In this document: in pieces, positions 1-5,439 of the stretch
Numbering within the stretch: the stretch's first letter is position 1
Layout of the letters: each line of letters starts with the position of its first letter
NCBI GenBank assembly: GCA_905236545.1
Contig: CAJOQO010000024.1
Span: 1 to 10,702 of the forward strand
From: an uncultured Lachnospiraceae bacterium
GTDB lineage: Bacteria > Bacillota > Clostridia > Lachnospirales > Lachnospiraceae
Direction of reading: 5' to 3'
Length of the DNA: 10,702 nt
Made by a program: the position numbers and the translations under genes
The notes under the pieces: model-generated
What the model saw: the letters and a program-made list of their open reading frames with translations, nothing else
Database searches by the model: none
What the model was told of the DNA's origin: nothing

Positions 1-645
1 CTGCTGCTTATGGCTGTTATCACCACAGTACCGGTTTTTGACGCAAAAAGCGGGGGATGGAGCGTGAGTAAAGCCAGGTATTCTTTCCTGACTTCCGGAC
101 AGGAAAAGATGTTCAATAAAGCGGTTAAGGGATTGACAGGTGTATCCTACAAGCCGGTAGCGGTTGTAATGAAGGGACATGAAAAATCAATCGGTTCGGC
201 GTACTTGTATTTATGCCAGGGCACAACTGTTACAAAAAAGCCTGCCAAAGCCTGGTATCTCATGTGTGTACTGAAAAACGAAAAGAAAAAGATTTCCGTT
301 GAATTCATCAATAAGATAAAGGTCAGCGATATAAAGACAAAATCGGATGAGACCTCTGAATATTCCTCAAAGGATATTTGTGTTGTCAAAAACAAACCCG
401 CCGCATTGTCGAAGGAAGCACGTGATGTTTTCAATAAGGGCACAAAGAAGTATGTAGGAGTTGATCTTCGTCCGATCGCGCTTCTGGGTACACAGATCGT
501 AGCGGGAAAGAATTACAGGTTTTTATGTTCCGGAATCGCGCTCGGAGAAAAAGACGTGTATGTAGTGGACATCTACAAAAAGACAAACGGAAAATGCAAG
601 GTCACATTCTGTGAACCCCTGGACATTCTCAGCTATATCGAGTAA
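1..645 (+). CDS. Cystatin-like two-domain protein, probably secreted, 5' end cut by the window
   Basis: The first ATG is at base 10, but the frame is open to base 1 (codons for Leu-Leu-Leu) and no ribosome binding site is visible. The stretch LLLMAVITTVPVFDA looks like the end of a signal peptide, so the true start probably lies outside the window. Counting from base 10 there are 211 residues. Two similar units are seen, about residues 27-103 and 132-205. Each has a helix (EKMFNKAVKGLTGVSYKPVA; EARDVFNKGTKKYVGVDLRP), then a hairpin strand ending in a Leu-Cys pair, then a beta strand. The second unit carries QIVAG (162-166), matching the cystatin QxVxG loop; the first has HEKSIGS in its place. 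GGW at 15-17 also recalls the start of this domain in Lachnospiraceae proteins, as I remember them. Function is unknown; protease inhibition is only suggested by the fold-like motif. The gene is Lys-rich and more AT-rich than its neighbours. Confidence 0.72.
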   Translation: MLLMAVITTVPVFDAKSGGWSVSKARYSFLTSGQEKMFNKAVKGLTGVSYKPVAVVMKGHEKSIGSAYLYLCQGTTVTKKPAKAWYLMCVLKNEKKKISVEFINKIKVSDIKTKSDETSEYSSKDICVVKNKPAALSKEARDVFNKGTKKYVGVDLRPIALLGTQIVAGKNYRFLCSGIALGEKDVYVVDIYKKTNGKCKVTFCEPLDILSYIE

Positions 646-694
646 CAGGATACTGGCGTTATCTTAGAATCGGAAAAACTGTTACAGTACCTTT

Positions 695-731
695 AAGGCA
701 CCGGATCCGGAAGTCCCGTATCCGGTGCCTT
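695..731 (+). terminator. Perfect 12-bp hairpin after the cystatin-like gene, probable terminator
   Basis: AAGGCACCGGAT (695-706) and ATCCGGTGCCTT (720-731) are exact reverse complements around a 13-base loop, inside which CGG/CCG (708-710/716-718) can pair further. It starts 49 bases after the stop codon. Only two T follow the stem, so intrinsic termination would be weak or factor-assisted. It covers the only in-frame start candidate (TTG at 730) upstream of the next gene's ATG, which argues against that start. Confidence 0.6.
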
Positions 732-810
732 GCCTGAGGAAGCACGGATTCTGTCAGAGCCGGATAACCGGGACTGTTTCTGGCAGACCTGTCATGGAGA
801 GCGATATGCT

Positions 811-2004
811 ATGCATCCATTCACTGCGGAGGAAAAACAGGAGAAACAGCCCACTGCGGCGGAAAAGCAGGATATACAGCCGGATGAGATCAGGGAAGTG
901 ATCTCATCTTTTGGCATACCGGAATATGAATGGATCCGGAGGTACGGAAACGGTCATATCAACGACACCTATCTGCTGGAGAGAGGGGACGGTGACCGCG
1001 GGCTGCCCGGACAGGATTCCCGTTATATCCTGCAGCGGATCAACCGCAGTGTCTTTGTCCATCCGGAAGAGGTGGCGGAAAACGTCTGGAGGATCACGCA
1101 GTATCTGCATCGGGCAGTGCGGGAGACAGGAGGGGATCCTTTCAGAGAAGTCCTGACCGTATTTCCGGCAAAGGACGGGAAGCCTTATGCCAGGGACAGC
1201 AACGGTGATGTCTGGAGACTCTCCCTGTTTATTCACGGATCCATGAGCTATGAGATCGCCGGCACGCCGGCGCTTTTCGCATCGTCCGGAGAAGCGTTCG
1301 GTCATTTTCAGTATCTTCTGAAGGACTTTGATCTCTCCGGCCTGACTGAGACGATCCCTGATTTTCACAACACGCCGAAACGGTATCAACGTTTTGAAGA
1401 AGCGGTCAGAAAGGATATGGCCGGAAGGGCTGCGGGGGTATCGAAAGAGATCGAAGAGATCCGGAGCAGAAGCTCTGTGTGCAGTATCCTTACAGATCAG
1501 ATCCACAGCGGCCTGCTCCGGCGAAGCGTAACGCACAATGACTCCAAGCTGAACAACGTCCTGTTTGACAGGGAAACGGGACGTCCGCTCTGTGTGATCG
1601 ACCTGGATACGGTGATGCCCGGACTGGCCGCTTATGATTTCGGAGATTCGATCCGGTTTGGCGCCAATCATAATCTGGAGGACGAACCGGACCTCGACAG
1701 GGTGGAATTCGACTTTTCTTTGTATGAAGCCTACGCAGAGGGATTCCTGAAGGGATCCGGAGCGATCTTTGAGGAGAGAGAGCTGCATTCGCTGGCCTGG
1801 GGCGCGAGGATTATCACGCTCGAACAGGCGATCCGTTTCCTGACAGACTATCTGGAAGGCGACCGCTATTATCGCACAGACAGGGAGGGACAGAACCTTG
1901 ACCGCGCAAGGGTGCAGATCAAACTCCTTCGCGGAATGGAAGAACAGTTCCGGCAGATGCTTGCCGTGCTTGATCCTGCCCGCGCGTTACAGGTCACACC
2001 CTGA
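811..2004 (+). CDS. nahK: NahK/LnpB-like N-acetylhexosamine 1-kinase (APH-fold phosphotransferase)
   Basis: Predicted to phosphorylate GlcNAc/GalNAc at C1 with ATP in the cytoplasm, as NahK does in the lacto-N-biose/galacto-N-biose salvage route. The product is 397 residues from ATG 811; family members are about 360. Seen: the nucleotide-loop signature GNGHINDTY followed by YILQRIN and the NVWRITQYL helix, all typical of NahK; the Brenner motif HNDSKLNN (242-249) with catalytic Asp244; and the metal-binding IDLDTV (263-268, Asp264/Asp266) followed by the AYDFGD segment. The start at 811 has GGAGA 10 bases upstream. The frame also opens at TTG 730, but that has no binding site and sits in the hairpin. 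The first ~30 residues are Glu/Lys/Gln-rich and contain a tandem duplication. No phosphorylase, epimerase or sugar transporter gene lies beside it, so the substrate is inferred from family motifs only. Such proteins are often labelled 'aminoglycoside phosphotransferase'; I see no support for a resistance role. Confidence 0.82.
   Translation: MHPFTAEEKQEKQPTAAEKQDIQPDEIREVISSFGIPEYEWIRRYGNGHINDTYLLERGDGDRGLPGQDSRYILQRINRSVFVHPEEVAENVWRITQYLHRAVRETGGDPFREVLTVFPAKDGKPYARDSNGDVWRLSLFIHGSMSYEIAGTPALFASSGEAFGHFQYLLKDFDLSGLTETIPDFHNTPKRYQRFEEAVRKDMAGRAAGVSKEIEEIRSRSSVCSILTDQIHSGLLRRSVTHNDSKLNNVLFDRETGRPLCVIDLDTVMPGLAAYDFGDSIRFGANHNLEDEPDLDRVEFDFSLYEAYAEGFLKGSGAIFEERELHSLAWGARIITLEQAIRFLTDYLEGDRYYRTDREGQNLDRARVQIKLLRGMEEQFRQMLAVLDPARALQVTP
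822..881 (+). repeat. 30-bp in-frame tandem duplication at the start of the sugar kinase gene
   Basis: Bases 822-851 and 852-881 are the same 30-base unit (CACTGCGG...ACAGCC) with four mismatches. They encode the consecutive decapeptides TAEEKQEKQP and TAAEKQDIQP just after the start Met. The unit keeps frame and lies before the kinase fold, so it probably forms a flexible charged tail. Confidence 0.8.
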
Positions 2005-2070
2005 CCACTTTATGACAGACACAGGGCTTTTAGGCGGAAGACTTCTTTTTTCTATGAAGTCGTTTATACA

Positions 2071-2099
2071 TTGACTTCAGCACTTTAACGTGCTAGAAT
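2071..2099 (+). promoter_or_regulatory. Sigma-A promoter with extended -10 for the membrane protein gene
   Basis: TTGACT (2071-2076), a 17-base spacer, TG at 2091-2092 and TAGAAT (2094-2099) form an extended -10 promoter. The inverted repeat AGCAC-N6-GTGCT (2079-2094) fills most of the spacer and could be an operator. Transcription would begin near 2106, about 70 bases before the ATG at 2177. There is no clear terminator between the kinase stop (2004) and this promoter; only a 6-bp GACTTC/GAAGTC pairing (2040-2061) is present. Confidence 0.8.
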
Positions 2100-2176
2100 T
2101 ATTCGGTTTATCAGGAAGTACTGCTAATGGGAGAATCAGAGAGATCTGATTGATTGTAAGGAAAGGAGTTTTAACG

Positions 2177-2824
2177 ATGAGATTTCCGAATGCATACAAA
2201 GGAGTAAGCAGAATCTATCTGGCGGAGATTCTTTCGCTGATCGCAGCGATTCTCGGTATTGTAAGTGCCGCTGTTGTACTGGCCGGCGCAGGCGCGGCTG
2301 CAACCGGCAACGGAGGACTCGGAACCGGGTTTGCGATCGGCGGAGGCCTGTTTCTTGCGGTTACAACGCTTCTGATGCTGGCCAGCTTTCTCATAAACAT
2401 CATTGGAGTCAGCAACGCTTCGCATGACGAGCCGGCATTTAAGACTGCTCTGATCTTTATCCTGGTGGGTATCATCTGCAGCATCGTCGGTGCCATTTTC
2501 TCCGGGAATGTGATTGTTTCCAGTATCGCAGCCATCGTAGGACGGGTCAGCGAGATTCTGGTCTTCTGGTTCTGCATCAACGGAATCAGCAATCTGGCTG
2601 CGGAGTTAAAGAATAACGATATTTATGAGAGGGCGGATACCCTGGCGAGATTAATCCTGGGCGTGTTTGTTGTTGCGATCATCCTGACGATTGTCACTAC
2701 ATTTGTTGCGCTTCCGTTCCTCCTGAACGGCATCTTCACCATCGTTATCTCTGTCTGTGAGATCGTGGCATATTTTATGTATCTGTCCCTGCTGGGCGGA
2801 GCGAAGAGAATGCTGTCTGCCTGA
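2177..2824 (+). CDS. Small integral membrane protein with about six TM helices, function unknown
   Basis: 215 residues from ATG 2177, which has AAAGGAG (2162-2168) eight bases upstream. The frame also opens at TTG 2150, but the ribosome binding site lies inside that extension, so 2177 is preferred. Hydrophobic segments lie at about residues 13-33, 49-73, 83-105, 108-130, 152-174 and 178-200, connected by short loops. Between segments 1 and 2 is a Gly/Ala-rich stretch (GAGAAATGNGGLGTGFAIGGG). A polar loop NNDIYERADTLAR (about 140-152) precedes the fifth helix. The short basic tail ends GGAKRMLSA. I do not recognise a named family; the composition is that of small multi-pass membrane proteins common in Lachnospiraceae. 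It has its own promoter, is followed by duplicated copies of its own 3' end and a long hairpin, and is probably monocistronic. Transport or envelope roles would be guesses. Confidence 0.85.
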   Translation: MRFPNAYKGVSRIYLAEILSLIAAILGIVSAAVVLAGAGAAATGNGGLGTGFAIGGGLFLAVTTLLMLASFLINIIGVSNASHDEPAFKTALIFILVGIICSIVGAIFSGNVIVSSIAAIVGRVSEILVFWFCINGISNLAAELKNNDIYERADTLARLILGVFVVAIILTIVTTFVALPFLLNGIFTIVISVCEIVAYFMYLSLLGGAKRMLSA

Positions 2825-2904
2825 TCTCGCAGCAGCCGGAGCAAGGAGGATGCTGTCAGCCTGATCTCGCAGCAGCCGGAGCAAAGAAGATGCTGTCAGC
2901 CTGA
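2798..2904 (+). repeat. 40-bp tandem repeat duplicating the 3' end of the membrane protein gene (2.7 copies)
   Basis: Copies lie at 2798-2837, 2838-2877 and 2878-2904 (partial), with a period of exactly 40 bases. Copy 1 contains the real last codons and stop. Copies 2 and 3 carry GGAGCAAGGAGGATG and GGAGCAAAGAAGATG followed by CTGTCAGCCTGA, so each re-encodes GA(K/R)(K/R)MLSA-stop. The period is not a multiple of three, so the extra copies fall in other frames and are not translated with the gene. Confidence 0.9.
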
Positions 2905-2913
2905 CAGACAGAA

Positions 2914-2953
2914 TTACAGCCGGGGACAAAAGGTACTTTTGCCCCGGCTGTAA
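2914..2953. terminator. Long hairpin between convergent genes, possible bidirectional terminator
   Basis: TTACAGCCGGGG (2914-2925) pairs exactly with CCCCGGCTGTAA (2942-2953). The inner arms CAAAAG (2927-2932) and CTTTTG (2936-2941) extend the stem after a single bulged A, leaving a GTA loop. It sits between the ends of the membrane protein gene (+) and the orphan gene (-). Neither strand has a T-tract after the stem, so termination efficiency is uncertain. Confidence 0.6.
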
Positions 2954-3011
2954 TGCGCGGATCCTGTCACGGATTATTATGTTTTCTTCGAAACAGACCA
3001 GACGGCGGCGA

Positions 3012-3476
3012 TCAGCGGCCGGGGAGTTCGCGAACCGGAGGCAGGTCATCGATACACTGCGAGGCGAGGAGCGCGCGCTTGATCGTGTAGGCAGCCTCCG
3101 GCTCATCTACCTCAAGCTCCTTCAGGGCGGAACGGTCATAGGGGATATCATTCAGAAACAGATTTGAGAGGTGAATGATGGCAGCGGCGGCGGCGTCGCC
3201 TTCGTCTGCCGCAGCACGCTCGAGAACGATTCCGTTGTCCTTCATCAGACGGAGGGTGTTGTCCCGCTCAAGAACCATCTCATTCAGGACGTCCAGCATC
3301 ACCGCAAAATGGATCGAATCCCATGCGGACAGATACATGCATTTACACAGGCCCTTTGAAAAAAAGGGGACGTCACAGTAGCAATCCAGCAGATCCCGGA
3401 AGCGCGCACGATGATCATCATCCTCAAACAGATTGCGGTGCGTCAGTTCCATCATGCATTTCTCGGACCACTTCAT
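3012..3476 (-). CDS. Orphan 154-residue protein with paired CxC motifs, unknown function
   Basis: Start ATG at 3476 (minus strand) with TAGGAG (3485-3490) eight bases upstream, and a strong promoter about 40 bases further up. Although the frame stays open for another 70 codons upstream, that part covers the promoter and is not supported. The protein looks soluble and mostly helical, with no signal peptide or membrane segment. Six cysteines: C7, C32, C34, C44, C46 and C141. CYC and CKC form a CxC-x9-CxC arrangement that could bind a metal such as zinc, but this is inference. An Ala-rich run (AAADEGDAAAAA, about 88-99) sits between two helical parts; the C-terminus is Pro-containing (DDLPPVRELPGR). 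I do not recognise the family. It is convergent with the membrane protein gene and divergent from the ABC exporter; the latter placement might suggest a shared control region but no DNA-binding motif is visible. Confidence 0.8.
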   Translation of the reverse strand: MKWSEKCMMELTHRNLFEDDDHRARFRDLLDCYCDVPFFSKGLCKCMYLSAWDSIHFAVMLDVLNEMVLERDNTLRLMKDNGIVLERAAADEGDAAAAAIIHLSNLFLNDIPYDRSALKELEVDEPEAAYTIKRALLASQCIDDLPPVRELPGR

Positions 3477-3525
3477 ATAGCATGCTCCTAATATGCTTCC
3501 TGCCCGGATTCGTGTTGTCCCGATA

Positions 3526-3554
3526 ACTATACTCATTTTGCGTTTCGCTGTCAA
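3526..3554 (-). promoter_or_regulatory. Near-consensus sigma-A promoter for the orphan minus-strand gene
   Basis: On the minus strand TTGACA (3554-3549) is followed by a 17-base spacer and TATAGT (3531-3526). The start site would fall near 3519, giving a leader of about 43 bases with TAGGAG before the ATG at 3476. Confidence 0.85.
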
Positions 3555-3588
3555 TGAAAGGAAAAACGTTTCCAGGGAAGATGCAGGG

Positions 3589-3617
3589 TTGAATTTTATG
3601 GGAAGAATGCGTAATAT
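3589..3617 (+). promoter_or_regulatory. Sigma-A promoter for the ABC exporter operon
   Basis: TTGAAT (3589-3594), a 17-base spacer and TAATAT (3612-3617). The start site would be near 3624, leaving about 43 bases of leader with AGGAGG (3649-3654) before ATG 3667. It excludes the upstream ATGs at 3598, 3607 and 3616 as main starts. Its -35 box lies about 35 bases from the -35 of the divergent promoter. Confidence 0.7.
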
Positions 3618-3666
3618 GCATGGGAAGAACATAGTCTCGAACAGGATCAGGAGGATCGAACAGTTC

Positions 3667-5439
3667 ATGAACAAAAGAGCAGGCAATATCTATTCAACGA
3701 TACTTGCCCATGTTGGAGAGTTTAAAACACCGGCGGTTCTGACTCCGCTGTGTATGATCGGTGAAGTTATGATGGAGATGGTGATCCCTCTTCTGATGGC
3801 ATCGATCATAGACAAAGGCGTGAATTCCGGCAATATGAATCATATTCTGAAGATCGGGGGATGGATGTTTGCCGCCGCTGCCGCAGGCCTTCTGTTTGGA
3901 CTTGGAGGCGCCTTCTTCGGAGCAAGGGCGTCCGCCGGTCTGGCGCGCAACCTCCGCAGGGCACAGTTTGAGCATATTCAGCGTTTTTCTTTTGCCAATA
4001 TCGATCATTTCGGCGTGAGCGGCCTGATCACAAGGATGACAACCGATGTGACAAATATCCAGAATTCCTTTCAGATGGTTCTGCGTATCGGCTTCCGTGC
4101 GCCGACGTCACTCGTGATTGCGATCGTGATGGCGTTCGTCGTCAGCCCGCGGCTGACGGGCATCTATATGATCGTGGTGCTCTTTCTCGGAATCTTCCTG
4201 GTGGTGATTCTCAGGAAGGTTTCCAGGTATTTCCGGGAAGTGTTTGAGAAGTATGACCAGCTGAATGAAAGCGTGCAGGAGAATGTTTCGGCGATCCGCG
4301 TGGTCAAGTCTTTCGTCCGGGAAGACTATGAGAAGACCAGATTTCGCGGCGCGGTTGGAAACCTGTATCGTGCTTTCCTGAGGGCTGAGAAAACAGTCGT
4401 GTCGAGTATGCCGGTCATGATGGGGGCGATTTACGCCACCATTCTTCTGGTCAGCTGGTTTGGCGCGAAGATGATCACGGTGGGCGACCTGACGACCGGT
4501 GAACTGATGAGCCTGCTGACCTACAGCATGATGATTCTCATGAACCTGATGATGCTGTCCATTATCATCGTCATCGTTTCCATGAGCGAGGCAAGCATCC
4601 GGAGGATCTCCGAGGTCCTGCAGGAGGAGGTTCTGCTGACGAATCCGGAGCATCCTGTGATGGTGGTTCCGGACGGGTCGATCCGTTTCGAGCATGTGAC
4701 GTTTTCTTACAATGAAACGGCAGAGAAACCGGTTCTTGATGAGATCAATCTTGAGATTCGTTCCGGCGAAACGATCGGGATCATCGGCGGCACCGGCTCC
4801 TCCAAGTCTTCCCTGGTCAATCTGATCCCGCGTCTGTATGATGTTCTGGAAGGTGCGGTCTATGTCGGCGGAAGGGATGTGAGAGAATATGACCTGGATA
4901 CCCTCAGACGGGAGGTGGCGGTCGTCCTTCAGAAAAATGTGCTGTTTTCCGGAACGATTCTGGAGAACCTCAGATGGGGCAATCCTGATGCGACCGAGGA
5001 AGAGTGCATCGAGGCGTGCCGCCTTGCCTGTGCGGATGAATTCATAGAGAAGCTGCCGGAGGGATACCACGCTCATATCGAACAGGGCGGTACCAATGTA
5101 TCCGGAGGCCAGAGACAGAGGCTGTGCATCGCAAGGGCATTGCTGAAGAATCCGAAGATCCTGATCCTGGATGACTCCACAAGCGCTGTGGATACCGCTA
5201 CGGATGCAAGGATCCGGCAGGCGTTCCGGGATAGGATACCGGGTACGACAAAGCTGATCATCGCGCAGAGAATCTCCTCCGTCCAGGATGCGGACCGGAT
5301 CATCGTCATGGAGGACGGGCACATCGACGGGATCGGAAGCCACGAGGAGCTGCTTCGGAACAATGAGATCTACCGCGATGTTTATGAGTCCCAGATCAGG
5401 GGCACGGGTGATTTTGACAAGGGAGGTGAGATGGGATGA
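3667..5439 (+). CDS. Heterodimeric ABC exporter, subunit with degenerate ATPase site (TM287-like)
   Basis: A 590-residue half-transporter: six-helix TM domain (about 20-310) fused to an ATPase domain (about 340-580). Start ATG 3667 is chosen for AGGAGG 12 bases upstream, the promoter position, and family-like N-terminal sequence (ILAHVGEFKTP). Walker A is GGTGSSKSS (374-382), with Ser in place of the usual Gly before Lys; the signature VSGGQ (478-482) is canonical. Walker B reads LILDD (499-503), so Asp503 replaces the catalytic Glu, and the H-loop has Gln534 (IIAQR) instead of His. These changes match the subunit that carries the Walker A/B of the non-hydrolysing site in TM287/TM288-type exporters. 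It overlaps the next gene by four bases (ATGA), so both are co-translated and should form one complex. Substrate cannot be told from sequence; relatives export drugs, lipids or peptides. Confidence 0.93.
   Translation: MNKRAGNIYSTILAHVGEFKTPAVLTPLCMIGEVMMEMVIPLLMASIIDKGVNSGNMNHILKIGGWMFAAAAAGLLFGLGGAFFGARASAGLARNLRRAQFEHIQRFSFANIDHFGVSGLITRMTTDVTNIQNSFQMVLRIGFRAPTSLVIAIVMAFVVSPRLTGIYMIVVLFLGIFLVVILRKVSRYFREVFEKYDQLNESVQENVSAIRVVKSFVREDYEKTRFRGAVGNLYRAFLRAEKTVVSSMPVMMGAIYATILLVSWFGAKMITVGDLTTGELMSLLTYSMMILMNLMMLSIIIVIVSMSEASIRRISEVLQEEVLLTNPEHPVMVVPDGSIRFEHVTFSYNETAEKPVLDEINLEIRSGETIGIIGGTGSSKSSLVNLIPRLYDVLEGAVYVGGRDVREYDLDTLRREVAVVLQKNVLFSGTILENLRWGNPDATEEECIEACRLACADEFIEKLPEGYHAHIEQGGTNVSGGQRQRLCIARALLKNPKILILDDSTSAVDTATDARIRQAFRDRIPGTTKLIIAQRISSVQDADRIIVMEDGHIDGIGSHEELLRNNEIYRDVYESQIRGTGDFDKGGEMG

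Noticed and set aside
730..810. TTG at 730 as the start of the sugar kinase
   Set aside because: It falls inside the arm of the 695-731 hairpin and has no ribosome binding site, while ATG 811 has GGAGA at a usable distance.
811..2004. Aminoglycoside resistance phosphotransferase
   Set aside because: The Brenner motif is shared by the whole APH fold; the GNGHINDTY and YILQRIN signatures point to the N-acetylhexosamine kinase branch, and no resistance context is seen.
2040..2078. GACTTC/GAAGTC short inverted repeats as a terminator for the sugar kinase
   Set aside because: Only six base pairs, with the T-run inside the loop rather than after the stem; too weak to call.
2798..2904. CRISPR-like repeats
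   Set aside because: The 40-bp units are directly adjacent with no unique spacers, and the first copy is the end of a coding gene; no cas gene is present.
3493..3666. Longer N-terminus for the first exporter subunit
   Set aside because: It would begin upstream of the exporter promoter and inside the divergent promoter; the family-like N-terminus begins close to Met at 3667.
3477..3686. N-terminal extension of the minus-strand orphan gene (70 more codons)
   Set aside because: The extension covers that gene's own promoter and the start of the divergent exporter transcript; ATG 3476 has a well-placed TAGGAG.
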